A DNA stretch of 6,822 bases from Dokdonella_A sp035545255. GTDB lineage: Bacteria; Pseudomonadota; Gammaproteobacteria; Xanthomonadales; Rhodanobacteraceae. Where the stretch lies: contig DASZYR010000298.1 in the NCBI GenBank assembly GCA_035545255.1, positions 1 through 6,822 on the forward strand, read 5' to 3'. How positions within the stretch are numbered: position 1 is the stretch's first letter; every line of letters starts with the position of its first letter. The notes under the pieces were generated by a model that had not been told where the DNA came from, did no database searches, and saw only the letters and a program-made list of their open reading frames with translations. A program made the translations under genes and the position numbers. This document shows, piece after piece, positions 1-6,162 of the stretch.

Positions 1-1398
1 GAGATCGGACGTCGGCTGCAACACGATGCGCGCGTCGCCCAGCGTCGTGTCGATCTGCATGGCGGCACTGCGGCGCGACAGCGCGTCCGGCGTAGTCCAT
101 GTCGAGCAGTCGAACAGGACCGGATTCCGCGGACCGAGCCCGGAGCCGTCGAGATCGATGCCGAACACGCCGCTGCACGCGATCGGTGCGATCAGCGCGT
201 CATCCTGCGCCATGCGTCCGCCCGACGCCGTCAGCGAGACCTCGCCATTCCACGGCAGCCGGCGCGTGAACGTCGCACGAAGGTTGTGGTAGTCATTGTC
301 GGGCTCCATCGCGAACTGCCCTTGCGTCAGCGGCGCGGCCGTCGCACCGGCGACGACCGGCGACAGCGCGAACGGCATCGCATACGTGTAGCTCCGGTAG
401 CGGTCGCGATAGAACGATCCTTGATAGCCGAAATCCATGCGCCATACCGAACCTGCGTAACGGAAGCCGCCGTTGAGGTTGATCGTCGCGTCGTCGATCG
501 GCTTCGTCGTCTCCAGCACGCCGCCGTTGTCGGGAAACGGGAAATTGAAGAAGAACGGGCCGCCGTACGGCCGCGCGCCCTTGCGCTCTTCGTCGGTGAG
601 ATTCGCGTAGGCAGTCCACTGCGGCGTCAGGAACATCGAGAAGCCGAGCCCCTGCTTGTCGCGCCTGACCGAGAGGGTGCGCTCGGGAGTCGACGCCGAC
701 ACGGCAGCGACCTCGGCCGGCGAGCTGGCGCCCGGCATCAGCGGCGCCGGCAACGTCAGACGATTCGTGCCGACGCCGTTCCAGATCGGCCGCGCGTTGT
801 TCGAGAGCACGTTCGGCATTTCGCGCAGGAATGCCTGGATCTTGTAGCTGCCGGCGCGGCCGAACACGGCCTGGTAATACTCGTCGTCATCGCTGATGCG
901 GCTCGCACGGACGTTCGCGTAGGTGCCGTCGTCGGGCCGCTCCCACGTGTAGTCGAGAAGGCCGAGAATGAGGCCGCTGTCCCACTCGACGTAACGGTTC
1001 CATAGTGCGTTGCCGTCGTCGCCGCTGGTCGCGGCGGCACCGATCCGGAGCGTGCCGTACGAGATCCACTCGCCGTGTTCCGAGGCCTTCGGCGGCTCGG
1101 CGGGACACATGTAGGGATTTCCGCTCGGCGAGCGATGCACGCCGTCGATGAGCCAGGAGGTTCCGCGCGCGTCGCGCGTCTGCGCCGCCGCGCCGGCGGT
1201 CGGATCGAGCTTGTTCGCACGCCACGTGTCGACGCCGACGCCGGTGTCGGCGTGGGCGCCCGCTGGAAGGACGGCAAACGCCATCATGCTCGTCATTCCG
1301 GCGAAAGCCGGAATCCATTTCGATCTCGTGCGGCGAGCAAGCGGCAAGTTGGATCCCGGCTTTCCCCGGAATGACGGTGAGGGGGAACGAAAGGTCAT
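1..1398 (-). CDS. mtrB: MtrB/PioB-family outer-membrane beta-barrel, 3' end outside window (partial)
   Basis: Reading leftward from the ATG at 1396-1398, the frame stays open for 466 codons to base 1, so the C-terminal part lies outside the window. Family members are usually about 650-800 residues and form an outer-membrane barrel that sheathes a decaheme cytochrome, allowing electrons to cross the membrane. Visible support: an N-terminal export signal ending AHA before Asp51; alternating aromatic/polar strands typical of a barrel (for example YVEWDSGLILGLLDYTWE and FRYAGSVWRMDFGYQGSFY); and position directly after a decaheme cytochrome gene. The start is fixed by GGGAGG five bases upstream, overlapping the end of the cytochrome gene. 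Residues 9-36 are encoded by a palindromic repeat and form much of the signal peptide. Only one Cys (Cys98) lies near the mature N-terminus, so the CXXC known from Shewanella MtrB is absent. Cys408 and Cys431 may pair in a loop. The family call is by recognition and context, not a search. Confidence 0.88.
   Translation of the reverse strand, partial: MTFRSPSPSFRGKPGSNLPLARRTRSKWIPAFAGMTSMMAFAVLPAGAHADTGVGVDTWRANKLDPTAGAAAQTRDARGTSWLIDGVHRSPSGNPYMCPAEPPKASEHGEWISYGTLRIGAAATSGDDGNALWNRYVEWDSGLILGLLDYTWERPDDGTYANVRASRISDDDEYYQAVFGRAGSYKIQAFLREMPNVLSNNARPIWNGVGTNRLTLPAPLMPGASSPAEVAAVSASTPERTLSVRRDKQGLGFSMFLTPQWTAYANLTDEERKGARPYGGPFFFNFPFPDNGGVLETTKPIDDATINLNGGFRYAGSVWRMDFGYQGSFYRDRYRSYTYAMPFALSPVVAGATAAPLTQGQFAMEPDNDYHNLRATFTRRLPWNGEVSLTASGGRMAQDDALIAPIACSGVFGIDLDGSGLGPRNPVLFDCSTWTTPDALSRRSAAMQIDTTLGDARIVLQPTSDL
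1291..1376. repeat. Palindromic REP-like repeat inside the start of the mtrB-like gene
   Basis: Two 27-base arms, 1291-1317 and 1350-1376, are inverted copies of each other with 25 of 27 matching positions, separated by a 32-base spacer. Each arm is itself a small hairpin; the left arm has ATTCCGGC, a GAAA loop and GCCGGAAT. The arm sequence belongs to a type I recall as scattered in many copies through numerous proteobacterial genomes, usually between genes. Here it lies wholly within the translated 5' region of the barrel gene, starting 22 bases after the ATG. No convincing target-site duplication is visible at the edges. How it moves is not shown by the window. Confidence 0.85.
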
Positions 1399-1403
1399 CG
1401 TGT

Positions 1404-1409
1404 CCTCCC
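1404..1409 (-). promoter_or_regulatory. Strong Shine-Dalgarno deciding the mtrB-like start
   Basis: On the minus strand GGGAGG lies five bases before the ATG at 1398 and overlaps the TAG stop of the decaheme cytochrome gene (1409-1411). It decides the start upstream of the repeat, rather than the in-frame ATGs at 1296, 1287 and 1284, which have no comparable site. It also implies that the two genes are translated as one unit. Confidence 0.8.
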
Positions 1410-2488
1410 TACTCGTGGAACTTCGGCCCGGACGGCGCGTTCGAGCCATGGATGTTCGCGTGGCACGTGATGCAGCCGCGCCCCATGATCCGCTCGTCCG
1501 GGTGCGCGCCGTTTGCGAGCGATTGCGCGGTCTGCAAGTCGTTCGGATGCCGCGTCGAGCTGTGACATTGCTGGCACAGGAACGGAATCGGCGTCACCAG
1601 GAGCGAGGCCTGGTTCGAGCCGTGCGGCGTATGGCAATTGAGGCAGTTCTCGCGCACCGGCGGATGCTCGAACAGGAACGGTCCGCGCTTTTCGGCGTGA
1701 CACTGATAGCAGGTCTCGTTGACCGTATTCGTCTTCAGCAGCGGATTCGTCAGCGAGCCGTGCGGGTTGTGGCAGTCGTCGCAGCTCATCTGACCTTCCG
1801 GCAACGGCATGTGCGAGCGCCGGTTGAACTGCATGCGGATGTCGCGATGGCATTGCGCGCAGGTGTCGTTGATCGACGCCTTCGCGAGCAGCCCCTCGAC
1901 CGAGAACTTCGCCATCGGATTGTGGCAATCGCTGCACGAGAGCCCGTTGCGCTGGTGCACCGAGCCGGTCCAGTGATCGCGCGGACCGCCCTGGTGGCAC
2001 GTCAGACAGGTCTTCGTCTGCGTCTCGATCGGTGTGCCGGAATCCTTCGTATAGCCGATGATGAGGCCCTTCGCGGTCGGATTCTCGGCGTGCGCCGATC
2101 CCGGGCCATGACAGGTTTCGCAGACCGGAATGCTCGCGTCGGCCTTGTTCGCGGCGTGGAGGCCGAGCGCATGCAGCGTGTGCGTGAAGTGCTCGCTCTC
2201 GAGCTGATGGCAGGCGATGCAGACGCGCTCGCCGACCGGCTGCGCGTCAGGTGCCGAGGGATTCGTCGCGACGACGGCCTTCGCGAAGCCGGGTGCCGCG
2301 AGCAGGCGATCGACGTCGGCGCGCGTCTCTTCGCCCGAAAGATTCGTCGCCGGCAGTTTTGCCGCGAGCTCTTCGCGCGTCTGCTGCGCGTCGGCGCGCG
2401 TCGGCAGCACGCAGAGCCACGACACGACGACGCCGAAGGCGGCGGCGAAAGCTGCGTGCGAGACGAGCCGGCTGATCTTCGAGCGCAT
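1409..2488 (-). CDS. mtrA: Periplasmic decaheme c-type cytochrome, MtrA/DmsE family
   Basis: This 359-residue protein has exactly ten CXXCH heme-binding sites, starting at residues 90, 123, 161, 185, 210, 236, 260, 282, 305 and 339. The count, their even spacing, the NPHGS and TPHGSN segments after hemes, and the HANIHGSNAPSGPKF C-terminus fit the MtrA/DmsE family, whose members are about 310-360 residues. A signal peptide (basic start RSKISR, hydrophobic core about residues 11-28, likely cleavage after TRADA near residue 34) sends it to the periplasm, where heme attachment by the cytochrome c maturation system is expected. By family knowledge it carries electrons through the MtrB barrel. The barrel gene follows after ten bases. 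The direction of electron flow (metal or DMSO reduction versus iron oxidation) cannot be read from this protein alone. The upstream Shine-Dalgarno is weak (a GGGG about seven bases before the ATG). Confidence 0.95.
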   Translation of the reverse strand: MRSKISRLVSHAAFAAAFGVVVSWLCVLPTRADAQQTREELAAKLPATNLSGEETRADVDRLLAAPGFAKAVVATNPSAPDAQPVGERVCIACHQLESEHFTHTLHALGLHAANKADASIPVCETCHGPGSAHAENPTAKGLIIGYTKDSGTPIETQTKTCLTCHQGGPRDHWTGSVHQRNGLSCSDCHNPMAKFSVEGLLAKASINDTCAQCHRDIRMQFNRRSHMPLPEGQMSCDDCHNPHGSLTNPLLKTNTVNETCYQCHAEKRGPFLFEHPPVRENCLNCHTPHGSNQASLLVTPIPFLCQQCHSSTRHPNDLQTAQSLANGAHPDERIMGRGCITCHANIHGSNAPSGPKFHE

Positions 2489-2548
2489 CGGAAACCCCAG
2501 AGCCGTGAGCCGCGTCGCAGCAGAGGCAGGCAGCCTGTCCTTCCGGAG

Positions 2549-2578
2549 AGGCTAGGTTCGCATCTGCGACAAGGTCAA
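2549..2578 (-). promoter_or_regulatory. Possible sigma70-type promoter for the decaheme cytochrome and barrel genes
   Basis: In the 150 bases between the acyltransferase stop and the cytochrome start, the minus strand reads TTGACC (2573-2578), an 18-base gap, then TAGCCT (2549-2554). The -35 is good (five of six), the -10 poor (three of six). It would place transcription start about 50 bases before the ATG. No obvious FNR, Fur or other operator was recognised in this gap, and no convincing terminator for the preceding gene. Confidence 0.3.
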
Positions 2579-2638
2579 TCCGCTGCTGAGTGAAAACACT
2601 GTCGGAGCACCATTCCGCGAACGCCGTCGCAGAACCGC

Positions 2639-3232
2639 TCAGGCTCCGCGATGCCTGCCGCGCCACGGCGCATAGAACGCGCGCAGCGCGACGAGATCCG
2701 CGGCGAGATCGGCGCTCGTCTCGAACAGCGCGCCGATGCCGATCGTGCGCGTCGGGTAATCGAAATAGACCGGCAGGATCGGCACGCCGGCTTCGCGCGC
2801 GATGTGCCAGAAGCCGTTCTTCCACGTCGTGACGCGCCTGCGCGTGCCTTCGGGCGTGATGCCGAGCCAGAGCCGGTCGACAGCGGCAAAACGCGCGGCC
2901 ATCTGCTCGACGACGCCGTGCGCGCTCGTGCGCTCGATCGGAATTCCGCCGGCGCGGCGGAGCATCCAGCCGAGCGGCCCGGCGAAAAGCTCGCGCTTGG
3001 CCATGAACGCGATGTCGGCGCCGAGCGCGCTGCGGAAGAGCAATCCCCAGATGCCGTCCCACCAGGACGAATGCGGCGCCGCGATCAGCACGAGCTTGGG
3101 CCTGTCCGGCAATTCGCCGACGAGGCGCCAGCCTGCAAGGCGCAGCAGCCGTGCGCAGAGGCGTCGCCACGCGTTCGGGGGAAACTGCGGCATCGACGGC
3201 GAAAGCGCCGGCAGCCCGCTCGCTCGGCTCAC
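2639..3232 (-). CDS. PlsC-type 1-acylglycerol-phosphate acyltransferase family protein
   Basis: A 197-residue lysophospholipid/glycerol acyltransferase-like protein. The catalytic HX4D motif is HSSWWD at residues 54-59. Residues 79-101 (KRELFAGPLGWMLRRAGGIP then IER) match the second conserved block, TPEGTR (126-131) the third, and VPILPVYFDY (150-159) the proline block. Such enzymes move an acyl chain from acyl-ACP or acyl-CoA to a glycerol- or lipid-linked acceptor at the inner face of the cytoplasmic membrane. It is shorter than housekeeping PlsC (about 240 residues) and resembles the small 'acyltransferase family' proteins of unknown acceptor, so I give no symbol. The start used is GTG at 3232, overlapping the arfB stop as GTGA, with TGGGA just upstream; ATG at 3193 (residue 14) is an alternative but has no ribosome binding site. 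Confidence 0.85.
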   Translation of the reverse strand: MSRASGLPALSPSMPQFPPNAWRRLCARLLRLAGWRLVGELPDRPKLVLIAAPHSSWWDGIWGLLFRSALGADIAFMAKRELFAGPLGWMLRRAGGIPIERTSAHGVVEQMAARFAAVDRLWLGITPEGTRRRVTTWKNGFWHIAREAGVPILPVYFDYPTRTIGIGALFETSADLAADLVALRAFYAPWRGRHRGA

Positions 3233-3654
3233 TCGCGGTCCCAGCCGCGCGACGAGCGCGAACGCTTGATCGTCGAGCGATTCTTCTTGCCCTCGATGCG
3301 GCGTTCCTTCGACGCGCGCGTCGGCTTCGTCGCGATGCGGCGTTTGGGCACGTGCTGCGCGGCCTCGATCAGCGCGGCGAGCCGCGCGCGCGCATCGTCG
3401 CGATTCTTGGCCTGGTCGCGGAACCGGTTCGCCTGGATCACGAGCACGCCGTCCGCCGTGAGGCGCCGGTCGCGCCGTGCGAGGAGCCGCGCGCGCACGG
3501 CCTCCGGGAGCGCGCGCGAGCGCGCGACGTCGAAGCGGAGCTCGACCGCGCTCGCGACCTTGTTGACGTTCTGCCCGCCGGGACCTGCCGCGCGCACGAA
3601 GCGCTCGATCAGCTCGTCCTCGGGGATCTCGATCGGGCCATCGGCAATACGCAT
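3229..3654 (-). CDS. arfB: Peptidyl-tRNA hydrolase ArfB, ribosome rescue
   Basis: The 141-residue product matches ArfB (YaeJ) in length (about 140 residues) and layout. A class I release-factor-like domain carries the catalytic GGQ at residues 26-28 within RAAGPGGQNVNKVASAVELR, and a very basic C-terminal tail (about residues 105-135, KPTRASKERRIEGKKNRSTIKR) follows. By family knowledge the tail sits in the empty mRNA channel of a stalled ribosome, and GGQ hydrolyses the peptidyl-tRNA without a stop codon. The absence of a codon-recognition domain separates it from RF1 and RF2. Its TGA overlaps the GTG of the acyltransferase, so the two are probably translated together. There is no Shine-Dalgarno near the ATG; instead TAGAAT lies six bases upstream. 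Confidence 0.95.
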   Translation of the reverse strand: MRIADGPIEIPEDELIERFVRAAGPGGQNVNKVASAVELRFDVARSRALPEAVRARLLARRDRRLTADGVLVIQANRFRDQAKNRDDARARLAALIEAAQHVPKRRIATKPTRASKERRIEGKKNRSTIKRSRSSRGWDRE

Positions 3655-3660
3655 GCGGCC

Positions 3661-3666
3661 ATTCTA
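3661..3666 (-). promoter_or_regulatory. Candidate -10 box for a leaderless arfB transcript
   Basis: Minus-strand TAGAAT is separated from the arfB ATG by exactly six bases (GGCCGC), which would place transcription start at or next to the A of the ATG. No Shine-Dalgarno is present in that gap; the only purine-rich stretch, GGGGGCGGA, is too far upstream. The -35 position (CGGTGC at 17 bases) is poor, so this rests on the -10 and its spacing. Confidence 0.4.
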
Positions 3667-3728
3667 TCCGCCCCCGCGTCCGTGCACCGGGCGCGCTCGC
3701 GAGTCAGCCGAACGCATGTCGTCCCCGG

Positions 3729-4481
3729 CTAGCGATTCGGCGTCGGCGTCGGCTGAGAGGCCCGGGCCGAGATCTGTTTCGCGACTTCGAGCGTACGCTG
3801 TACGTTCGTGGTCATCATCTGCGCCTGCACGGCGTTCCCCTGCTGCTCGACGGTCGAGATCCGCGTGCGCAAAAGCGTGATGCGCTTGTCGCAATATCCC
3901 GCGTAGGCAATCGCCGACTGCGAAGCGCCTCCGCGAGCGACGGTGTCTTTCATCGTCTGGCAAAGATGCTCGAGCTCGTCGACCGCCGCGGTCGCCGCCG
4001 TCATGTCGACCGGACCCGCTGGCGCGGCGGGCGTCGACGAACTCTTCGCCGCCATCGATGGCGGCCGGTCGCTCGCGGACGGGACGTGCTCGGTCGGCTT
4101 GCCGCGCTGCTCGTCGAGGAGCGCCGTCAGTCGCTTCACCGACGGCGGAATGGAGATGTCCTCGAAACGGAGCTTGTCGGGATTGCGTGTCGCATCGGCG
4201 ATCCACGCGTCGATCCGCTTGCGGCAGTTCGTCTTCCCGGCCTCGTCGGTCAGCGACGGCGGCAACGCCGACGTCAGCTCGACATCGCCCGACCACGCGC
4301 GCAGGCATTTCACGGCGGCGACGTCGAGGGCGGGATCGGGATCAATCGCCGTGGCGCGCTCGCTGTGCAGGAGACGTTTCAGCTGCACGTCGCTCGGCAC
4401 GTCCGAGAAATTGCAGGCGGTCAGCAGTGCGCCGCTCGCGATCGCGAGAATCGCGCCGGCAGTGATCCTGTTTCCTTTCAT
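3729..4481 (-). CDS. Putative lipoprotein of unknown function
   Basis: A 250-residue protein that I do not recognise. It begins with a lipoprotein signal: MKGNR, a hydrophobic core, then the lipobox LTAC at residues 20-23, so Cys23 would be lipidated. Asn24 at position +2 is not the Asp associated with inner-membrane retention, which favours the outer membrane. The mature part has four further cysteines (59, 86, 174, 197) that could form two disulfides. A Pro/Ser/Ala-rich linker at about 128-158 separates two predominantly helical segments (about 30-127 and 160-240), and the tail is TPTPNR. The ATG at 4481 is preferred over longer openings inside ubiB because GGGAG lies nine bases upstream and the lipobox falls in place. 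It starts 28 bases after ubiB, so it probably shares that transcript. Confidence 0.82.
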   Translation of the reverse strand: MKGNRITAGAILAIASGALLTACNFSDVPSDVQLKRLLHSERATAIDPDPALDVAAVKCLRAWSGDVELTSALPPSLTDEAGKTNCRKRIDAWIADATRNPDKLRFEDISIPPSVKRLTALLDEQRGKPTEHVPSASDRPPSMAAKSSSTPAAPAGPVDMTAATAAVDELEHLCQTMKDTVARGGASQSAIAYAGYCDKRITLLRTRISTVEQQGNAVQAQMMTTNVQRTLEVAKQISARASQPTPTPNR

Positions 4482-4490
4482 GGTCGATAT

Positions 4491-4495
4491 CTCCC
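4491..4495 (-). promoter_or_regulatory. Shine-Dalgarno deciding the lipoprotein start
   Basis: Minus-strand GGGAG lies nine bases before the ATG at 4481 in the 28-base gap after ubiB. It supports this start over upstream in-frame codons that would add a non-signal extension. Confidence 0.65.
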
Positions 4496-4509
4496 GAAAC
4501 CCGTAATTT

Positions 4510-6162
4510 TCATTTGCGCATTGCTGCCGCAAGCGCGAGCACGCCGGCACCGATCGCGACCAGCGCGACGTAGCGCGAAACGGAAGCCGATCCGGCCAGT
4601 GCGATCGTTGCCAGCGCGCCCGAAAACAGCATGGACGCGGCAAGCGAAAGCCACACCGCCGAACGCTGGCCGCGCGCCATGCGCCGCTCGATCGCCTTCA
4701 GATCGCCGGACGCGATGCGAAGTTCCAGCTTGCCGCGCGTCGCGAGCGTCAGGTAATCGCGGATCAGCTCCGGCATCTCCGGCGCCGCGGCGATCCATTC
4801 CGGAACGCGGCGGCGAAGCGCTTTCAGCGTCGCGCGCGGGCCGCGGCGCTCGCGCCAGATGCGCTCCAGCACCGGCTTCGCCGTCGCGAAGAGATCGATG
4901 CGCGGGTAGAGAAGCCGGCCGACGCCTTCGATGTTGAGCAGCGTCTTCTGCAAGAGGATCAGCTGCGGCTGCAAGGTCAGCTCGTGCCGGCGCGCCATGC
5001 GGAACAGCTTGACGATGACCTCGGCCAGCGAGATCTCGCTGAGCGGTCGCGTGAAATACGGCTCGCAGACCGTGCGCACCGCCGCTTCGAGCTCGTCGAG
5101 CCGCGTGTCCGCCGGCATCCAGCCGGCCCTGACGTGCAGCTCTGCGACGCGCCGGTAATCGAGATTGAAGAGCGCGATGAAATTCTCGGCGAGCCAGTAC
5201 TGATCCTCTTCGGGCACAGAGCCCATGATGCCGAAGTCGAGCGCGATGAAGCAGGGATCGGAAGGACGCGACGGATCGACCCAGATGTTTCCGGCATGCG
5301 CGTCGGCGTGGAAGAAGTTGTCGCGGAACACCTGCGTGTAGAAGAGGCGCACGCCCTTCTCGGCGAGCGCGATGCGATCGATGCCGGCCGCGTCGAGCGC
5401 AGCGAGATCGTCGACCGGGATGCCGCGAACGCGCTCGAGCGTCAGCACGCGCGCGTTCGAATGCGACCAGATCACCTCCGGCACGTAGAGATCGTTCGAG
5501 CCCCGGAAATTGCGGCGCAGCAGCGAGGCGTTGGCGCCCTCGCGCGCGAGATCGAGCTCGTTCGTCAGCGTCGTCTCGATCTCGGCGACGATCTCACGCG
5601 GCCGGATCTTGTCCGCGTTCGGATGGAAGCGCTCGACCGACGAGGCGATCGCGCCGATCAGGGCGATGTCGTCGGCGACGCGCTCCTCGATGTCCGGCCG
5701 CAGCACCTTGACGACGACGTCGCGACCGTCGCGCAGCGTCGCGGCATGCACCTGGGCGATCGATGCCGAGGCGAGCGGCGTGCCGTCGAACGTCGCGAAG
5801 CGCTCGGCGATCGGCGCGCCGAGCGCGTCTTCGATCGCGGCGCGCGCGAGGCTTTCCGGAAACGGCGCGACGCGATCCTGCAAGGTCGTCAGCGCGTCGG
5901 CGACGTCCTCGGGCAAAAGATCGCGCCGCGTGGAGAGGATCTGCCCGAATTTCACGAAGATCGGCCCGAGCTCGGTCAGCGCCATGACCAGGCGCTCGCC
6001 GCGCGGCACGTCCGCGATGTCGCCGCGCGGGCGGGGCAGCGCGGCGCGCGCGAATTTCAGCGGGCGATAAAGATGCGCGGCATCGACGAGGTCGTCGAGC
6101 CGGTAGCGCACGAGCACGGCCGCGATGCGCAGGAGTCGCGGAATCTGCGACAGCGAAGTCAC
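4510..6162 (-). CDS. ubiB: Ubiquinone biosynthesis ATPase/kinase-like protein UbiB
   Basis: This 550-residue protein is close to the usual UbiB length (about 546 in E. coli). It shows the signatures of the ABC1/ADCK/UbiB protein-kinase-like family: KFGQ at 71-74 (the KxGQ motif), the Ala-rich nucleotide loop ASASIAQVHA at 131-140 in place of a Gly-rich loop, Lys152 in VVVKV, NELD at 201-204 (the ExD motif), HADAHAGN at 285-292 and DFG at 309-311. Two hydrophobic helices at about 503-524 and 528-547 end the protein, as expected for a membrane anchor. UbiB supports aerobic coenzyme Q synthesis through ATPase activity, probably helping to extract or present lipid intermediates to the Ubi complex. 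The GTG start overlaps the ubiJ stop as GTGA and aligns with the start of known UbiB proteins. All key residues are intact. Confidence 0.96.
   Translation of the reverse strand: MTSLSQIPRLLRIAAVLVRYRLDDLVDAAHLYRPLKFARAALPRPRGDIADVPRGERLVMALTELGPIFVKFGQILSTRRDLLPEDVADALTTLQDRVAPFPESLARAAIEDALGAPIAERFATFDGTPLASASIAQVHAATLRDGRDVVVKVLRPDIEERVADDIALIGAIASSVERFHPNADKIRPREIVAEIETTLTNELDLAREGANASLLRRNFRGSNDLYVPEVIWSHSNARVLTLERVRGIPVDDLAALDAAGIDRIALAEKGVRLFYTQVFRDNFFHADAHAGNIWVDPSRPSDPCFIALDFGIMGSVPEEDQYWLAENFIALFNLDYRRVAELHVRAGWMPADTRLDELEAAVRTVCEPYFTRPLSEISLAEVIVKLFRMARRHELTLQPQLILLQKTLLNIEGVGRLLYPRIDLFATAKPVLERIWRERRGPRATLKALRRRVPEWIAAAPEMPELIRDYLTLATRGKLELRIASGDLKAIERRMARGQRSAVWLSLAASMLFSGALATIALAGSASVSRYVALVAIGAGVLALAAAMRK

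Noticed and set aside
756..1318. Two minus-strand open frames of 173 and 143 codons in other frames
   Set aside because: They overlap the coherent barrel frame that begins at 1398. One of them starts inside the palindromic repeat and reads as Arg-rich noise.
1291..1376. The inverted repeat as a CRISPR unit or a rho-independent terminator of mtrA
   Set aside because: There are only two inverted arms and no regularly spaced direct repeats. There is no T-tract, and the element lies inside an open coding frame.
2386..2488. Decaheme cytochrome as a lipoprotein because of Cys26 in its signal
   Set aside because: Residues before Cys26 are SWL, which do not make a lipobox, and a better signal peptidase I site (TRADA) follows.
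2511..2575. GTCGCAG repeats as a terminator or operator
   Set aside because: The arms are seven bases, over 40 bases apart, with no T-run; in this GC-rich sequence such matches are expected by chance.
1148..2593. A 481-codon plus-strand open frame opposite the decaheme cytochrome gene
   Set aside because: It is the antisense shadow of a gene with ten CXXCH motifs. The translation is Arg/Ala/Val-rich with no domain pattern, as expected in GC-rich DNA.
2651..3880. A long plus-strand open frame across the acyltransferase and arfB
   Set aside because: It spans two convincing minus-strand genes with intact catalytic motifs and an overlap junction; its own translation is low-complexity Arg/Ala/Ser.
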